Positions 1 to 7,882 of a stretch of DNA of 34,641 nucleotides are shown here, piece by piece. The notes below the pieces were generated by a model. It made no database searches. It was given only the letters and a program-made list of their open reading frames with translations, and was not told the origin of the DNA. Position numbers and translations under genes: made by a program. Position 1 is the first letter of the stretch, and each line of letters begins with the position of its first letter. Source of the stretch: a virus; IMG/VR virus record IMGVR_UViG_3300049717_000042, positions 1-34,641 of that record; one strand, 5' to 3'.

Positions 1-630
1 TTACGGTGGCGACGACGGTGTTGTCACTGGTTCGGATGACCGAGACGGTGGCGGAGCCGTAGTTGGCCACGTAGGCGTAGGCGCCGCTGGGCGTGACCGC
101 TACGCCGATGGGGCCGGTCCCGACGGTTACGGTGGCGACGACGGTGTTGTCACTGGTTCGGATGACCGAGACGGTGGCGGGGCCGTTGTTGGCCACGTAG
201 GCGTAGGCGCCGCTGGGCGTGACCGCTACGCCGAGGGGGCTGGTCCCGACGGTTACGGTGGCGACGACGGTGTTGTCACTGGTTCGGATGACCGAGACGT
301 TGGCGGAGCCGTTGTTGGGCACGTAGGCGTAGGCGCCGCTGGGCGTGACCGCTACGCCGATGGGGCCGGACCCGACGGCCACGGTGGCGACGACGGTGTT
401 GTCACTGGTTCGGATGACCGAGACGGTGGCGGAGCCGTGGTTGGGCACGTAGGCGTAGGCGCCGCTGGGCGTGACCGCTACGCCGTAGGGGCCGGACCCG
501 ACGGCCACGGTGGCGACGACGGTGTTGTCACTGGTTCGGATGACCGAGACGTTGGCGGAGCCGTTGTTGGCCACGTAGGCGTAGGCGCCGCTGGGCGTGA
601 CCGCTACGCCGACGGGGTTGGTCCCGACGG
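1..630 (-). repeat. Five tandem 126-bp repeats encoding 42-residue YVTN blades
   Basis: Unit starts recur at 1, 127, 253, 379 and 505, exactly 126 bp apart, with a partial boundary at 631. Copies differ at only a few codons: the residue between P and G (V, Y, I, L, I), the residue after VAN/VPN (N, H, N, N, Y), A/P before that N, and S/P and N/T just after. The array runs off the left edge, so the true copy number is unknown. Confidence 0.95.
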
Positions 631-1162
631 TTACGGTGGCGCACCCGACACCGAACCAAAAGGGGGTCCGCTGAGCGCTTGGAGCGGACGCTCGGACGCC
701 GCGATCGTCCGTGATGTTCCCTGCCGTGATCGTGGATGCGAGGGCAGCGACGGCGATCTGCGCCAGGCTGATCTCCCAAACTCCCGCGGCGACCTGCGTC
801 AGCGCGGGGACGGCAGGAGAGACGGAGGCGATACCGGGAAGGACAGCGAGCAGGCTCGTGCGGTTGGCGAGATCTCTGCGGACCACGATCCGGTCGATCC
901 TGGCGTGTGAGGCATCGGCAGCCGCGAGCGCGAGCGTCTCCTGGCCGGTGTAGACCTCCAGCATGTAGCCCTGGACGAATGCCGCCCCCGTGTTCACCCG
1001 GACCGACATGGCAGCCGGAGACGAAGCTGAGACGGCGAGCTCGTTTGCGAACCCCGAGACCACGCCGTCGCTCATCATGTGGGCGAGCACCTGCGCCCAG
1101 GCGTCCGAGGTGTAGATGCGGTCGCCGCCGACTGAGTCGTAGAACCTGCTGCGCTGCGTCAT
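1..1162 (-). CDS. Tail fibre / receptor-binding protein with YVTN beta-propeller repeats (C-terminus beyond window)
   Basis: The frame opens at ATG 1162 (preceded by AAAGGTGAT) and is still open at base 1, giving 387 codons without a stop. Residues 1 to about 165 start MTQRSRFYDSVGGDRIYTSD and look like the N-terminal domain of phage tail or baseplate proteins that anchor to the tail tip (motif RIDRIVVRRDL). From about residue 177 the chain is a tandem 42-residue repeat with cores such as GVAVTPSGAYAYVAN and VSVIRTSDNTVVAT, the signature of YVTN-type beta-propeller blades. I infer a structural adhesin at the tail tip, the last visible gene of the tail operon. The repeats have almost identical DNA. 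The family is clear; the receptor-binding role is inferred from position. Confidence 0.85.
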   Translation of the reverse strand, partial: MTQRSRFYDSVGGDRIYTSDAWAQVLAHMMSDGVVSGFANELAVSASSPAAMSVRVNTGAAFVQGYMLEVYTGQETLALAAADASHARIDRIVVRRDLANRTSLLAVLPGIASVSPAVPALTQVAAGVWEISLAQIAVAALASTITAGNITDDRGVRASAPSAQRTPFWFGVGCATVTVGTNPVGVAVTPSGAYAYVANNGSANVSVIRTSDNTVVATVAVGSGPYGVAVTPSGAYAYVPNHGSATVSVIRTSDNTVVATVAVGSGPIGVAVTPSGAYAYVPNNGSANVSVIRTSDNTVVATVTVGTSPLGVAVTPSGAYAYVANNGPATVSVIRTSDNTVVATVTVGTGPIGVAVTPSGAYAYVANYGSATVSVIRTSDNTVVATV

Positions 1163-1172
1163 GAGATCACCT

Positions 1173-2267
1173 TTACGCTAGTTCGCTCGTGCTGATAAGC
1201 CCCGCGGGCGAGGTCGGGAACGGCCGCCCCAGAATGGCGACCACTTCGGGCACCACGGAGGACTGGACCGTCTCATCAACTTCTACGATCCGGGCGGGAT
1301 AGGACAAGCCGCGTTCCTTGTTGCGGACGGTCACGATGTCTCCGAGGAACCAATCGACCCCGTACCGGAACGATCCATACGCCGAGACGTTGGCCTCTAG
1401 GCTGAACTGGCCGGCGTTGGCCGCGAGCACATCGTCGCCGCGACGCCCGAGCAAGGTCGTATCTCCAACGGTGACGTCTCGGGCGTCAACGAATGCCTCG
1501 CGTCGATCGAACCCGGTTGGCTCTACGGCGGGGCGCGTGACGATGTCTCGGGCGGCGCCCAAACCCTGACCGGCGACCAGAGCGAGGCTGATCGAGCCCG
1601 AGAGGTTCGTCAGTTCCGTCCACGACGCGAGAGTCTCGAACGAGAAGTCGAAGAACACGCTCGCAGAGCGATCGGTCCCCGCGATCACGTCGAACGTGAA
1701 GCCGCTGGGGAGGCCCAGAGTCGTCGCGAGCGTGGTCTTCCATCCCAGCGCCCCGGCCTGGCCGATCTCCGCCAGCAGGTCGACAAGGTTCTGGTACCGG
1801 GCGTCCTTGGAGATGACGGCTCCGCGTGCGATGTCCGCCGCACAAGCGAGCCCGGGAACGATCCGGGCTGCAGCAGCGGCGGGCCCCATGTTGTCCCCGA
1901 CGTAGTGCTTCATGGCCGTCTCCGCCGCGACCGAGGTCTGCGAGTCGTATGCCATGCCTGCGGTGGGGAGACAGAGCCGCGGGAGCCCTTCGATCGAGCT
2001 GCCGTTTGCGGTCATCGTGTAGTTCGCGGCTGAGCCCGACTGATCGATCTCCAGCGTGTCCACCAAGTAGACCAGCTGGTCGCCGCCGGAGGGGTCGGGC
2101 ACGAACAGGAGCCGGCCGGCCTCTAGATTCGGGGCCTGGCGCCAGTTGGCGACCAGCTCGATCGTGTCGACGCCCCAGAACCGGCGCTTAAGGGTGAGTC
2201 GGGTCGAGGCTTCCCCCACCAGCCCCAGGGTCGCGAGGGTGTCTCGGTCGAGGATGTAGGCTCTCAT
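1173..2267 (-). CDS. Siphovirus ReqiPepy6 Gp37-like tail protein
   Basis: 364 residues from ATG 2267, whose ATGA overlaps the stop of the Dit-like gene; an upstream in-frame extension is rejected because it would lie inside that gene. The opening MRAYILDRDTLATLGLV, the segment VDTIELVANWRQAPNLEAG, and the central YQNLVDLLAEIGQAGALGW resemble the Gp37-like family found after the distal tail protein in many actinophages. The likely role is in the tail-tip/baseplate hub, joining the Dit ring to fibres. The stop is 10 bases before the fibre start. Family assignment is by recognition of sequence style and position; biochemical activity is unknown. Confidence 0.75.
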   Translation of the reverse strand: MRAYILDRDTLATLGLVGEASTRLTLKRRFWGVDTIELVANWRQAPNLEAGRLLFVPDPSGGDQLVYLVDTLEIDQSGSAANYTMTANGSSIEGLPRLCLPTAGMAYDSQTSVAAETAMKHYVGDNMGPAAAAARIVPGLACAADIARGAVISKDARYQNLVDLLAEIGQAGALGWKTTLATTLGLPSGFTFDVIAGTDRSASVFFDFSFETLASWTELTNLSGSISLALVAGQGLGAARDIVTRPAVEPTGFDRREAFVDARDVTVGDTTLLGRRGDDVLAANAGQFSLEANVSAYGSFRYGVDWFLGDIVTVRNKERGLSYPARIVEVDETVQSSVVPEVVAILGRPFPTSPAGLISTSELA

Positions 2268-3145
2268 ATCCCGCTGTACCTCTGGCGCCAGTAGAGCGCG
2301 GCGTAGCCTGAGACGTTCAGGCCGGCGCCGAAGCTGACCCAGTTGGAACCAGGAACGAGGCTCCAGAAGTCCGCATTGGAGAGGTCCAGCGCCGACATGA
2401 GATCGGTCCGGGTAGCACCCGAAACCAGAGTGACCGACTTGGCGCCGAAGCTCGTAGCGATCTCGACATAGTCGCCTGCCGCCAGAGCCGTCAGGATCTT
2501 GACGATCTGGCCCGTCGTCAGGTTGGACATGTAGACGTTCGTGGCCTCGCCGTACATCCGAATCAGCACCGGAGCATCCACGTCGCCGAGATTGACGATT
2601 TCCTGACTGACGGCACCGCCCTGCATCGCGAGGGGGAACAGGAGCGGCCAGCTCCACCCGCCGGAAGAGTAGAAGTAGAGCCCGACGTCCGCGATCTCGC
2701 GCCAGTTCGGGTAGGGCGCGTAGAACTCCACATCGGTCGTGATGATGCCTACGGAGGAGGGAGACGGAAGGTTGACGGAGAGGGGCTGACACTCGATCTC
2801 GAGCGGCGCATGGCCTGGCAGGGTGACGCGCAGAATGCCTAGCGCCTGTGTCTCGCCGGGTCGGACAGGCTGTCGAACGAGGGCACGGGCGAACGCGGCG
2901 CGCGCCGTCCAGAAAGCATCCGCGTCAGCGGCCTGGAGCAAACCCGTGACGGTGACCACGCGCGCGGGGGTATCCGTGTCGAGCAGGGTCTGGCCCGACT
3001 GTCCCGGGGTCTTGGTAGTCAGCGGGGAGACGGTGATCGGGCCGACCCCGTCGAGGGCCATCAACGTGATCGGATCGCCTGGGGTGGTGGTCCAGACCAA
3101 GGATGTCCCGCCGTCGGCCGGGAAGAACTCGACGAGGTAGCTCAT
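2264..3145 (-). CDS. Distal tail (Dit-like) protein, siphovirus tail component family
   Basis: 293 residues. It lies immediately after the tape measure, with one base between the two, and overlaps the next gene by ATGA. The N-terminal half (residues about 1-150) with ALDGVGPITVSPLTTKTPGQ and a beta-rich region ending DVEFYAPYPNWREI matches the style of Dit/tail-component proteins, which form the hexameric hub at the end of the tail tube. The C-terminal half contains galectin-like beta-strand alternation and ends with YAALYWRQRYSGI. Position between tape measure and Gp37-like protein supports the call. Confidence 0.75.
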   Translation of the reverse strand: MSYLVEFFPADGGTSLVWTTTPGDPITLMALDGVGPITVSPLTTKTPGQSGQTLLDTDTPARVVTVTGLLQAADADAFWTARAAFARALVRQPVRPGETQALGILRVTLPGHAPLEIECQPLSVNLPSPSSVGIITTDVEFYAPYPNWREIADVGLYFYSSGGWSWPLLFPLAMQGGAVSQEIVNLGDVDAPVLIRMYGEATNVYMSNLTTGQIVKILTALAAGDYVEIATSFGAKSVTLVSGATRTDLMSALDLSNADFWSLVPGSNWVSFGAGLNVSGYAALYWRQRYSGI

Positions 3146-3146
3146 C

Positions 3147-6119
3147 CTAGAACCCCAGAGCTAGGCGACGCTGCGCCCGGATGATCTGGCGCTCGACATC
3201 ATCGTGAGTGACGCCATTGACGATCATCTGACCGATCAGGGGGCCGCTAGGGCTCGCGCCGGCCGAACCGCCAGCCGGACTACCGCCCGCCATGAGTTGG
3301 GCATGCGACTCAACCGCCGCGCCCTGTGGCAGGTAGACTCGCTCCCGACCCGCCTCGCCGACGTCATAGAAGCCGGCCTCCTGAACGTAGGGCGTACCCT
3401 CTGCAAAGCCGTAGGTGGTGGCGCCACTGCCAAATCCGCCTACCTGCGCCGGGACCTTTATCGTCTTGCTCAGCGCGGTATTGAGTACGTCCCAGACGCT
3501 GGAGGCGGCGGATTTGGCGGCTGCGAGTGCCGTCTCGGTAGTCATTCCTGCGAAGATGCCGCTCACGATGATTCCGCCCGTGGTGGCAGGAGGGGTGACG
3601 CCGGCCTCGATCAGGGCTTCTATGCCCTCAGCCGCTTCCTTGATCTCCGGGTTCTTCGATTTCAGCCCGGCAGCCAATTCGGCCATTGCCGCTTTGCCGA
3701 GCGGCTGGCCGCCCTCGACCAACTGTTGCAGCCGTGCCATCGCGTCGGCCTGCAACTGCTCGCACTGCGCCACCAGAACAGGGTCGCCGGAGGCCAGCCC
3801 GTCGGCCAGATTCTTGCTCGTCAGCGCCCCGATGATGTCCGCCTCTTCCATCATGGGAGTGCGGATGTTCTTCAGCCCCTCGACGATGTTGTTCCACTCG
3901 TTCGTCAGAACGTCGCGGTTCTTCTGAATGCCAGTTGCAATTGCGCCAGGGATCATGGTCGCGATCAGTTCGGCGTCGGTCGCAGCCTGGTCCACGTTCT
4001 TCGGGATGTAGGACGCCAGGTCGCTCGCGGCGGCGTCTACGCTCATGCCGCCCGCGTCGAGCTTGGCGATGATGTCCGGGGGGATGCCCTGCGCGAGCAA
4101 CGAGAGGTTGGCCGCTGCCACCGACATGGACGTGGGGATCACGGCAAAGGTGCCATCCGTAGCCTGGCCGAGCGCCCCTTTACCCGCGAGGATCGCGTCG
4201 ATGACGCGCTGCGGCACGCCCAGCGCGACCATCGCGGTAGCGGCGGCCTGCTGTTCGGCGGAGTACGGAATCACCATGAACGTCCCGTCGGCCGCTACCC
4301 CGAGAGTGCCTTTGCCCGCCTCCAGCCCGTCAATGACGGACTGCGGCACGCCCTTTGCGATCAGCTTCGTTTCGAGCGCGGCATCCGCGGCAGACTTCGG
4401 GATCAGGGAGAACGTGCCATCTGCGGCTACCGCTAGGGTGCCCTTACCCGCGTCGAGCGCATCGATCAGGTCTTGCGGCACGCCCATCGCAATCAGCGTT
4501 GCGTCAATGGCCATCTGTTCGAGCGACTTAGTTACGCCGTCCGACATTACGTCGGCCGCAGTCGTTACGGCAGGCTTGGCGTCCTTGAGCGCCGCGATCA
4601 GATCGGCAGGAACGCCCGCCGACTGGTATGCCGCGAGAACCCGGCTCTTTGTGAATTCGTCGGGGAGCGCAGCGAACGCCGCCACGGCAGCGGCTCGCGT
4701 AGCCGGGGTGTTACTGCGGAGGTTATCGTTGATTGCGTCCATTGCGCTCTGAGCAGAGGCAGCAGCCGCAGGTCCGATGTCGTCTTTTGTGAAGGCGTTT
4801 TGCACCGCGCTCGCTATGGCGAATACACCTACCCCCACCGCAAGTGGGATGGCGACCGCCAGAGCCACGCCAGCCAGGGTCCCGAGCGCCGTACCTGCCG
4901 CCGCCATCTCGGGGCCTTCGGCCGCTATGGCTCCAGCGACTTCTGGGCCGCCGGCCGCGATCGCGCCGGTCTCGGCCGCCACTACGGCTGCGCCTGTGGC
5001 CGCGCCTTCGGTAGTGCCTGCGACGATCCACGTCGGCAGTGTGAGCCCGAGTTGCTTGGCGATGATGGGGATGAGGGCCCCGCCGAGCGAGCCCAAGGAG
5101 CCCGCCATCTTCGGGCCGAGTTGCGAGGCAACCAGGAGGAGCGGACCGAACGACTGCCCAAACTCTGCGAGGGTGCCGCCGGCCTGATGCATCAGCAACG
5201 TGAAGCGGGAGCCCCAGGAGTCTTCGATCGCCTGAGCCGCTTTGTCCGTGGCATCGGTCGTGTCTGACGAGGACGTGGCGAAGTCATCCAAGCTCGTGAT
5301 GCCCGGCTTGAGTGCGTCCGCCATCTGCGACCCGAGCCGCGTCCCAAACACCTTACCGGCCGCCTGCGCGCGCTCTAGCGGGTCCTGGATCGAGGAGATT
5401 TGCACGATGAGGTCGTTGAGCGTCTGGCCGGGCTTGAGGTTCTTGACGGCAGTCTGGAGGCCCAGCGCTGCCTTGCCCGCGTCGATGCCGGCCGAGGCGA
5501 ACAGGTTGAGCAGGTCAACGCCGTCTTTCTCCGACATGCCCATCGCCTGCATCGCGGGAGCGATCTTCTGCAGCGCCGTCTGCATGTCGCCGATGACGGT
5601 GCCGTACTTCTGGTGGCTGGCCACGAGCTGGTCCATGATCGTGCCGGCGTCGTTGGCTGTCAGGTTCCACGCGTCGGTATCCATCTTGAGGTTGTGGACA
5701 GCATCGGCAGACTGTCCGGTGGCCTCTTCGTACTTCGCGAACTTCGCGGTGAGGTTGTCTGCCGCCTGGCCTTGCAGCCCGAAGCCGCTGATGACGCCTG
5801 CCAGCGATTGCTCGACCGCATCCATCGACAGGAGACTGGTCTTGTAGATCTGGTCGATGGCGTTGCCCTGCTCCTGGAGGGCGGAGCCGGAGAGGCCCGT
5901 ATCGGCGGCCAGCTTTTGGGTCGCCTCGCCAAGCGCCGCAGCCTGCTGACTCGCGATACCGAACGTCGCACCCAGCGCAGCGAGGCCCGCTGTCTTGAGG
6001 GCCTTGTTCAGGTTGTCAGACAGCGTCTCGCCGACGTTCTGGCCGCTCTTGGAGGCGAGCGCGGTGGCTTGCGCCTCGAAGCCCGTGCCGTCGAGCGTTA
6101 GGCGAATCGCTGCGAACAC
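3147..6119 (-). CDS. Tail tape measure protein
   Basis: 990 residues, the longest gene in the window, starting at GTG 6119, 21 bases after the chaperone stop, with no strong Shine-Dalgarno. The helical N-terminal third (to about 330) is typical of TP901-type tape measures that set tail length and occupy the tail lumen. A hydrophobic stretch at about 410-440 (ALAVAIPLAVGVGVFAIASA) is the usual membrane-insertion candidate. Residues 502-721 form five 44-residue repeats, each opening GVP or GIP. The C-terminus is Gly/Ser/Pro-rich and then charged (IIRAQRRLALGF). The chaperone pair upstream and Dit downstream confirm the assignment. Confidence 0.93.
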   Translation of the reverse strand: MFAAIRLTLDGTGFEAQATALASKSGQNVGETLSDNLNKALKTAGLAALGATFGIASQQAAALGEATQKLAADTGLSGSALQEQGNAIDQIYKTSLLSMDAVEQSLAGVISGFGLQGQAADNLTAKFAKYEEATGQSADAVHNLKMDTDAWNLTANDAGTIMDQLVASHQKYGTVIGDMQTALQKIAPAMQAMGMSEKDGVDLLNLFASAGIDAGKAALGLQTAVKNLKPGQTLNDLIVQISSIQDPLERAQAAGKVFGTRLGSQMADALKPGITSLDDFATSSSDTTDATDKAAQAIEDSWGSRFTLLMHQAGGTLAEFGQSFGPLLLVASQLGPKMAGSLGSLGGALIPIIAKQLGLTLPTWIVAGTTEGAATGAAVVAAETGAIAAGGPEVAGAIAAEGPEMAAAGTALGTLAGVALAVAIPLAVGVGVFAIASAVQNAFTKDDIGPAAAASAQSAMDAINDNLRSNTPATRAAAVAAFAALPDEFTKSRVLAAYQSAGVPADLIAALKDAKPAVTTAADVMSDGVTKSLEQMAIDATLIAMGVPQDLIDALDAGKGTLAVAADGTFSLIPKSAADAALETKLIAKGVPQSVIDGLEAGKGTLGVAADGTFMVIPYSAEQQAAATAMVALGVPQRVIDAILAGKGALGQATDGTFAVIPTSMSVAAANLSLLAQGIPPDIIAKLDAGGMSVDAAASDLASYIPKNVDQAATDAELIATMIPGAIATGIQKNRDVLTNEWNNIVEGLKNIRTPMMEEADIIGALTSKNLADGLASGDPVLVAQCEQLQADAMARLQQLVEGGQPLGKAAMAELAAGLKSKNPEIKEAAEGIEALIEAGVTPPATTGGIIVSGIFAGMTTETALAAAKSAASSVWDVLNTALSKTIKVPAQVGGFGSGATTYGFAEGTPYVQEAGFYDVGEAGRERVYLPQGAAVESHAQLMAGGSPAGGSAGASPSGPLIGQMIVNGVTHDDVERQIIRAQRRLALGF
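3957..4616 (-). repeat. Five 44-residue (132-bp) repeats inside the tape measure
   Basis: Units begin at residues 502, 546, 590, 634 and 678 with GVPADLIAAL, GVPQDLIDAL, GVPQSVIDGL, GVPQRVIDAI and GIPPDIIAKL. Units 2-4 share AGKG(T/A)LG and DGTF..IP; units 1 and 5 are diverged. The spacing is exact, with no insertions. Tape-measure repeats are known to change tail length by copy number; the 44-residue unit here is read directly. Confidence 0.9.
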
Positions 6120-6140
6120 ATCGGCGAGTGCGGCCGTGGC

Positions 6141-6952
6141 CTAGCTCCCTTCTGCCTTGCGGGTACGCATGTTCCGCGGGTACCTGGCAGCGAGCGCAGC
6201 CACTTGCGCACGGCCCTTGGCTAGATCGCGGACCGGCTCAGCGGCGTCCGGCAGATACCACGGACGCGGGTACGTGGGCAGCTCGGTGTAACGTCTCGGC
6301 GGCTGAACCGTCAGGATGTACAGCGGGGCGACGGCCTCACGGACCCCATCGCGGACGGCCACGAGCATCTCAGTCATGCGGTCGCGTCGGTCCTTCTCGC
6401 GCTCCGCCTGGTCTTTCGTCCAGAGGAGGGCGACTTGGGAGTCAGTGTATCGCTCGTCGAGCTCGGTAGGACCAATGCGCCAGTGGACAAGCGCGAACCG
6501 ATAAAGCTCACCTGGCGTGAGGCTACGGCCTCGATCAGACTCATCCCCAGCAGCGGGGCCATGCCCGCCAGGACTAAAGGGGAGAAGACTTCCTCACAGA
6601 TCGCGTCATAGAGCACGCGGATTTCGCGGTCTGTGGCGTGATTGTCGAGCCAGTCTCGGCCGCCGAACGTGGCGACGTGGTACGGCTCACCATCCTCGTC
6701 GCGCGCCTCGTCATAAGCGACGATCATGTCGAGCAGCACGTCGCCCGTGAGTTCGGCCGCCTCGCCGAACGACTTTCCGAGGTCTTCGGCGGACTTCTCG
6801 GCGGCCATACGCTCCCGCCAGAGAGCGCGCCATTCGCGCGCCCCCCTGCGGGGTAGGACCGGTAGCCGGCGAGCTACGCCGGCTACCGTGACGGGGAGGA
6901 CGGCCGCCATGACCGTCCCCTCCTGTTCCGGGGTGAGGTTGTCAGCGTCCAT
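6141..6952 (-). CDS. Tail assembly chaperone GT fusion made by -1 frameshift
   Basis: Predicted product: 126 codons from ATG 6952 to the codon ending at 6575, then a one-base slip back (6575 read twice) and 144 codons to the TAG at 6143-6141, about 270 residues. The -1 frame is open from about 6594 to 6141 and encodes a protein-like sequence (LTPGELYRFALVHWRIGPTE, then LLWTKDQAEREKD) with no good independent start at its 5' end. This is the lambda G/GT arrangement found between tail tube and tape measure in most siphophages. The GT product recruits tail tube protein to the tape measure. The alternative, an unlinked 78-residue gene at 6141-6377, would leave the upstream -1 coding sequence unexplained. 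Confidence 0.85.
6374..6952 (-). CDS. Tail assembly chaperone G (zero-frame product)
   Basis: 192 residues from ATG 6952, three bases after the tail tube stop. Residues 1-126 (MDADNLTPEQEGTVMAAVLP through YDAICEEVFSPL) are shared with the GT fusion. The zero-frame tail after the slip site ends in a low-complexity Ser/Thr/Arg stretch (SGRKTRRSARRTDATA), as expected when this frame is only lightly constrained because the same DNA encodes the -1 extension. It lies between tail tube and tape measure, the conserved place for these chaperones. Confidence 0.82.
   Translation of the reverse strand: MDADNLTPEQEGTVMAAVLPVTVAGVARRLPVLPRRGAREWRALWRERMAAEKSAEDLGKSFGEAAELTGDVLLDMIVAYDEARDEDGEPYHVATFGGRDWLDNHATDREIRVLYDAICEEVFSPLVLAGMAPLLGMSLIEAVASRQVSFIGSRLSTGALVLPSSTSDTLTPKSPSSGRKTRRSARRTDATA
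6553..6581 (-). promoter_or_regulatory. Programmed -1 frameshift site: CCCTTTA heptamer plus downstream stem-loop
   Basis: On the minus strand 6581-6575 reads C CCT TTA in the zero frame, a canonical X XXY YYZ heptamer (CCC TTT A). Six bases later a GCGGG/CCCGC stem (6568-6564 with 6557-6553, loop CATGGC) could stall the ribosome. The A-site codon TTA is expected to be rare in such a G+C-rich genome. Slippage joins the two chaperone frames precisely. Confidence 0.8.
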
Positions 6953-6955
6953 GGG

Positions 6956-7714
6956 TTACGGGGTCAACCGTTCCCAGGACCACGGCGCGAGCGTCGGGTC
7001 GGCCGCCAGGACGTGGCCGGTGAACGTCACCGAAGTACCGGCGGGCGATGCCTCCCCGAACGAGACATCGAACGTGCCATCGCTCAGGGCGTTGAAGATC
7101 GTGACTACTGCGGGCTCGCCGTCCGGGCCAACGGCCTGGAAAACGAAGTCCTTGTATGACGCGACCGGGATCATCCCGACGCGCTGCTGGAGGATGGTGG
7201 TACCCGCGTCGTTGACCATGACCACGGCATCGCCGGAGTCGTGGGCTCGGATCAGGGGCGTGGTGAGGTTGAGCGTGAGCCCGGAGACGTAGGTGCCGAC
7301 CTTGACGATCTCGGTCTCCAGCGCATCCCCGACCTTGAGGTAGCTGCCGGTGGCAACGTTGGTAGCCGCCGTCACGACGATAGACGTGGCCCCCAGGGCC
7401 GCATCGGCCGAGAGGGTCGTCGCGAGGCCGGACGGGCTCGTGGTGGCAGCCGTGCCGACTACCGGGGTGATGTTGTGCAGGATCATCTGCAAGACCGCGA
7501 GCGACAACTCGTTGAGCGTCACGGTCGCCGATGCCACGCTCTCGTTGAGGCGGGACAGGCCAGCGACGTCGGCCGCTGCGCCCATAGGCCGATAGCCGAC
7601 CACGGTTTCCTTGATGGTGACCTTGGCGGGCTGATCGCTCGGGCCCAACGGCGTGCCGCCGAATGACTGAGCTGTCGGAGGTCCGAAGATGTAGCTTGTG
7701 CTGTCTATGGTCAC
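6956..7714 (-). CDS. Major tail (tube) protein with inserted beta domain
   Basis: 252 residues from GTG 7714, preceded by AGGAG with eight-base spacing. It is directly upstream of the chaperone pair, the standard place for the tail tube gene. Residues about 1-97 and 169-252 (ending SFGEASPAGTSVTFTGHVLA) fit a tube-protein fold. Residues 98-168 (GDALETEIVKVGTYVSGLT, then HDSGDAVVMV) form a separate beta domain of which a second copy occurs in the connector gene at 12313-12900. The protein would polymerise into the tail tube, with the inserted domain perhaps displayed outside. Confidence 0.8.
   Translation of the reverse strand: MTIDSTSYIFGPPTAQSFGGTPLGPSDQPAKVTIKETVVGYRPMGAAADVAGLSRLNESVASATVTLNELSLAVLQMILHNITPVVGTAATTSPSGLATTLSADAALGATSIVVTAATNVATGSYLKVGDALETEIVKVGTYVSGLTLNLTTPLIRAHDSGDAVVMVNDAGTTILQQRVGMIPVASYKDFVFQAVGPDGEPAVVTIFNALSDGTFDVSFGEASPAGTSVTFTGHVLAADPTLAPWSWERLTP
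7211..7423 (-). repeat. Copy 1 of a domain shared by tail tube and head-closure proteins
   Basis: Encodes residues 98-168 of the tail tube protein. Shared blocks with the copy at 12592-12807 include VATG.YL..GD, ETEI..V.TYVSGLT, TPL and HDSGD. About 60 percent of residues match by eye, and the DNA also aligns (for example GGAGACGTAGGTG in both on the plus strand). Confidence 0.8.
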
Positions 7715-7790
7715 GGTACGTTCTCCTGTCGTGCTCCGGAGGGGATAAACGGGCGGGCGGAACTACCCAAAGGCCGCCCTCCCTCTGGTG

Positions 7791-7863
7791 TACAATGAGC
7801 GTGTCGGCAGTTGTGTTGCCGCTTTCTCATGCCCCTTCGTCGGACACAACCCGGCGAGGGGGC
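7791..7863 (+). promoter_or_regulatory. Structured leader A of HNH gene A (TACAAT box and two stem-loops)
   Basis: TACAAT lies at 7791-7796 inside GGTGTACAATG, a -10-like box without a recognisable -35. Stem-loop P1 is 7805-7821 (CGGCA/TGCCG, 7-base loop). Stem-loop P2 is 7831-7863: 13 pairs including two G-U, loop ACACAAC. P2 starts exactly 40 bases after the first T of TACAAT, as in leader B at 9227-9299. The rest of 7715-7882 holds the tail tube ribosome site (minus strand) and a GGGCGG/CCGCCC inverted repeat; no gene is seen there. Confidence 0.7.
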
Positions 7864-7882
7864 TATCCATGTGGAGACCACG

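Noticed and set aside
437-910. Plus-strand frame in the YVTN repeat region, Gly/Asp/Val-rich and repetitive
   Set aside because: It only mirrors the DNA repeat; the minus-strand reading gives recognised YVTN motifs and continues from a tail-protein N-terminus.
3204-4436. 410-codon plus-strand frame opposite the tape measure
   Set aside because: Shadow of the tape measure gene: the minus strand has exact 44-residue repeats and tape-measure features, the plus frame is Arg/Gly/Asp-rich with no domain.
7831-7863. P2 hairpin as a simple Shine-Dalgarno sequester
   Set aside because: In copy A the 3' arm contains GAGGGGG near GTG 7871, but in copy B the equivalent GGAGG is 25 bases from the start. 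In both copies a separate GGAG lies after the hairpin, so sequestration cannot be the common function.
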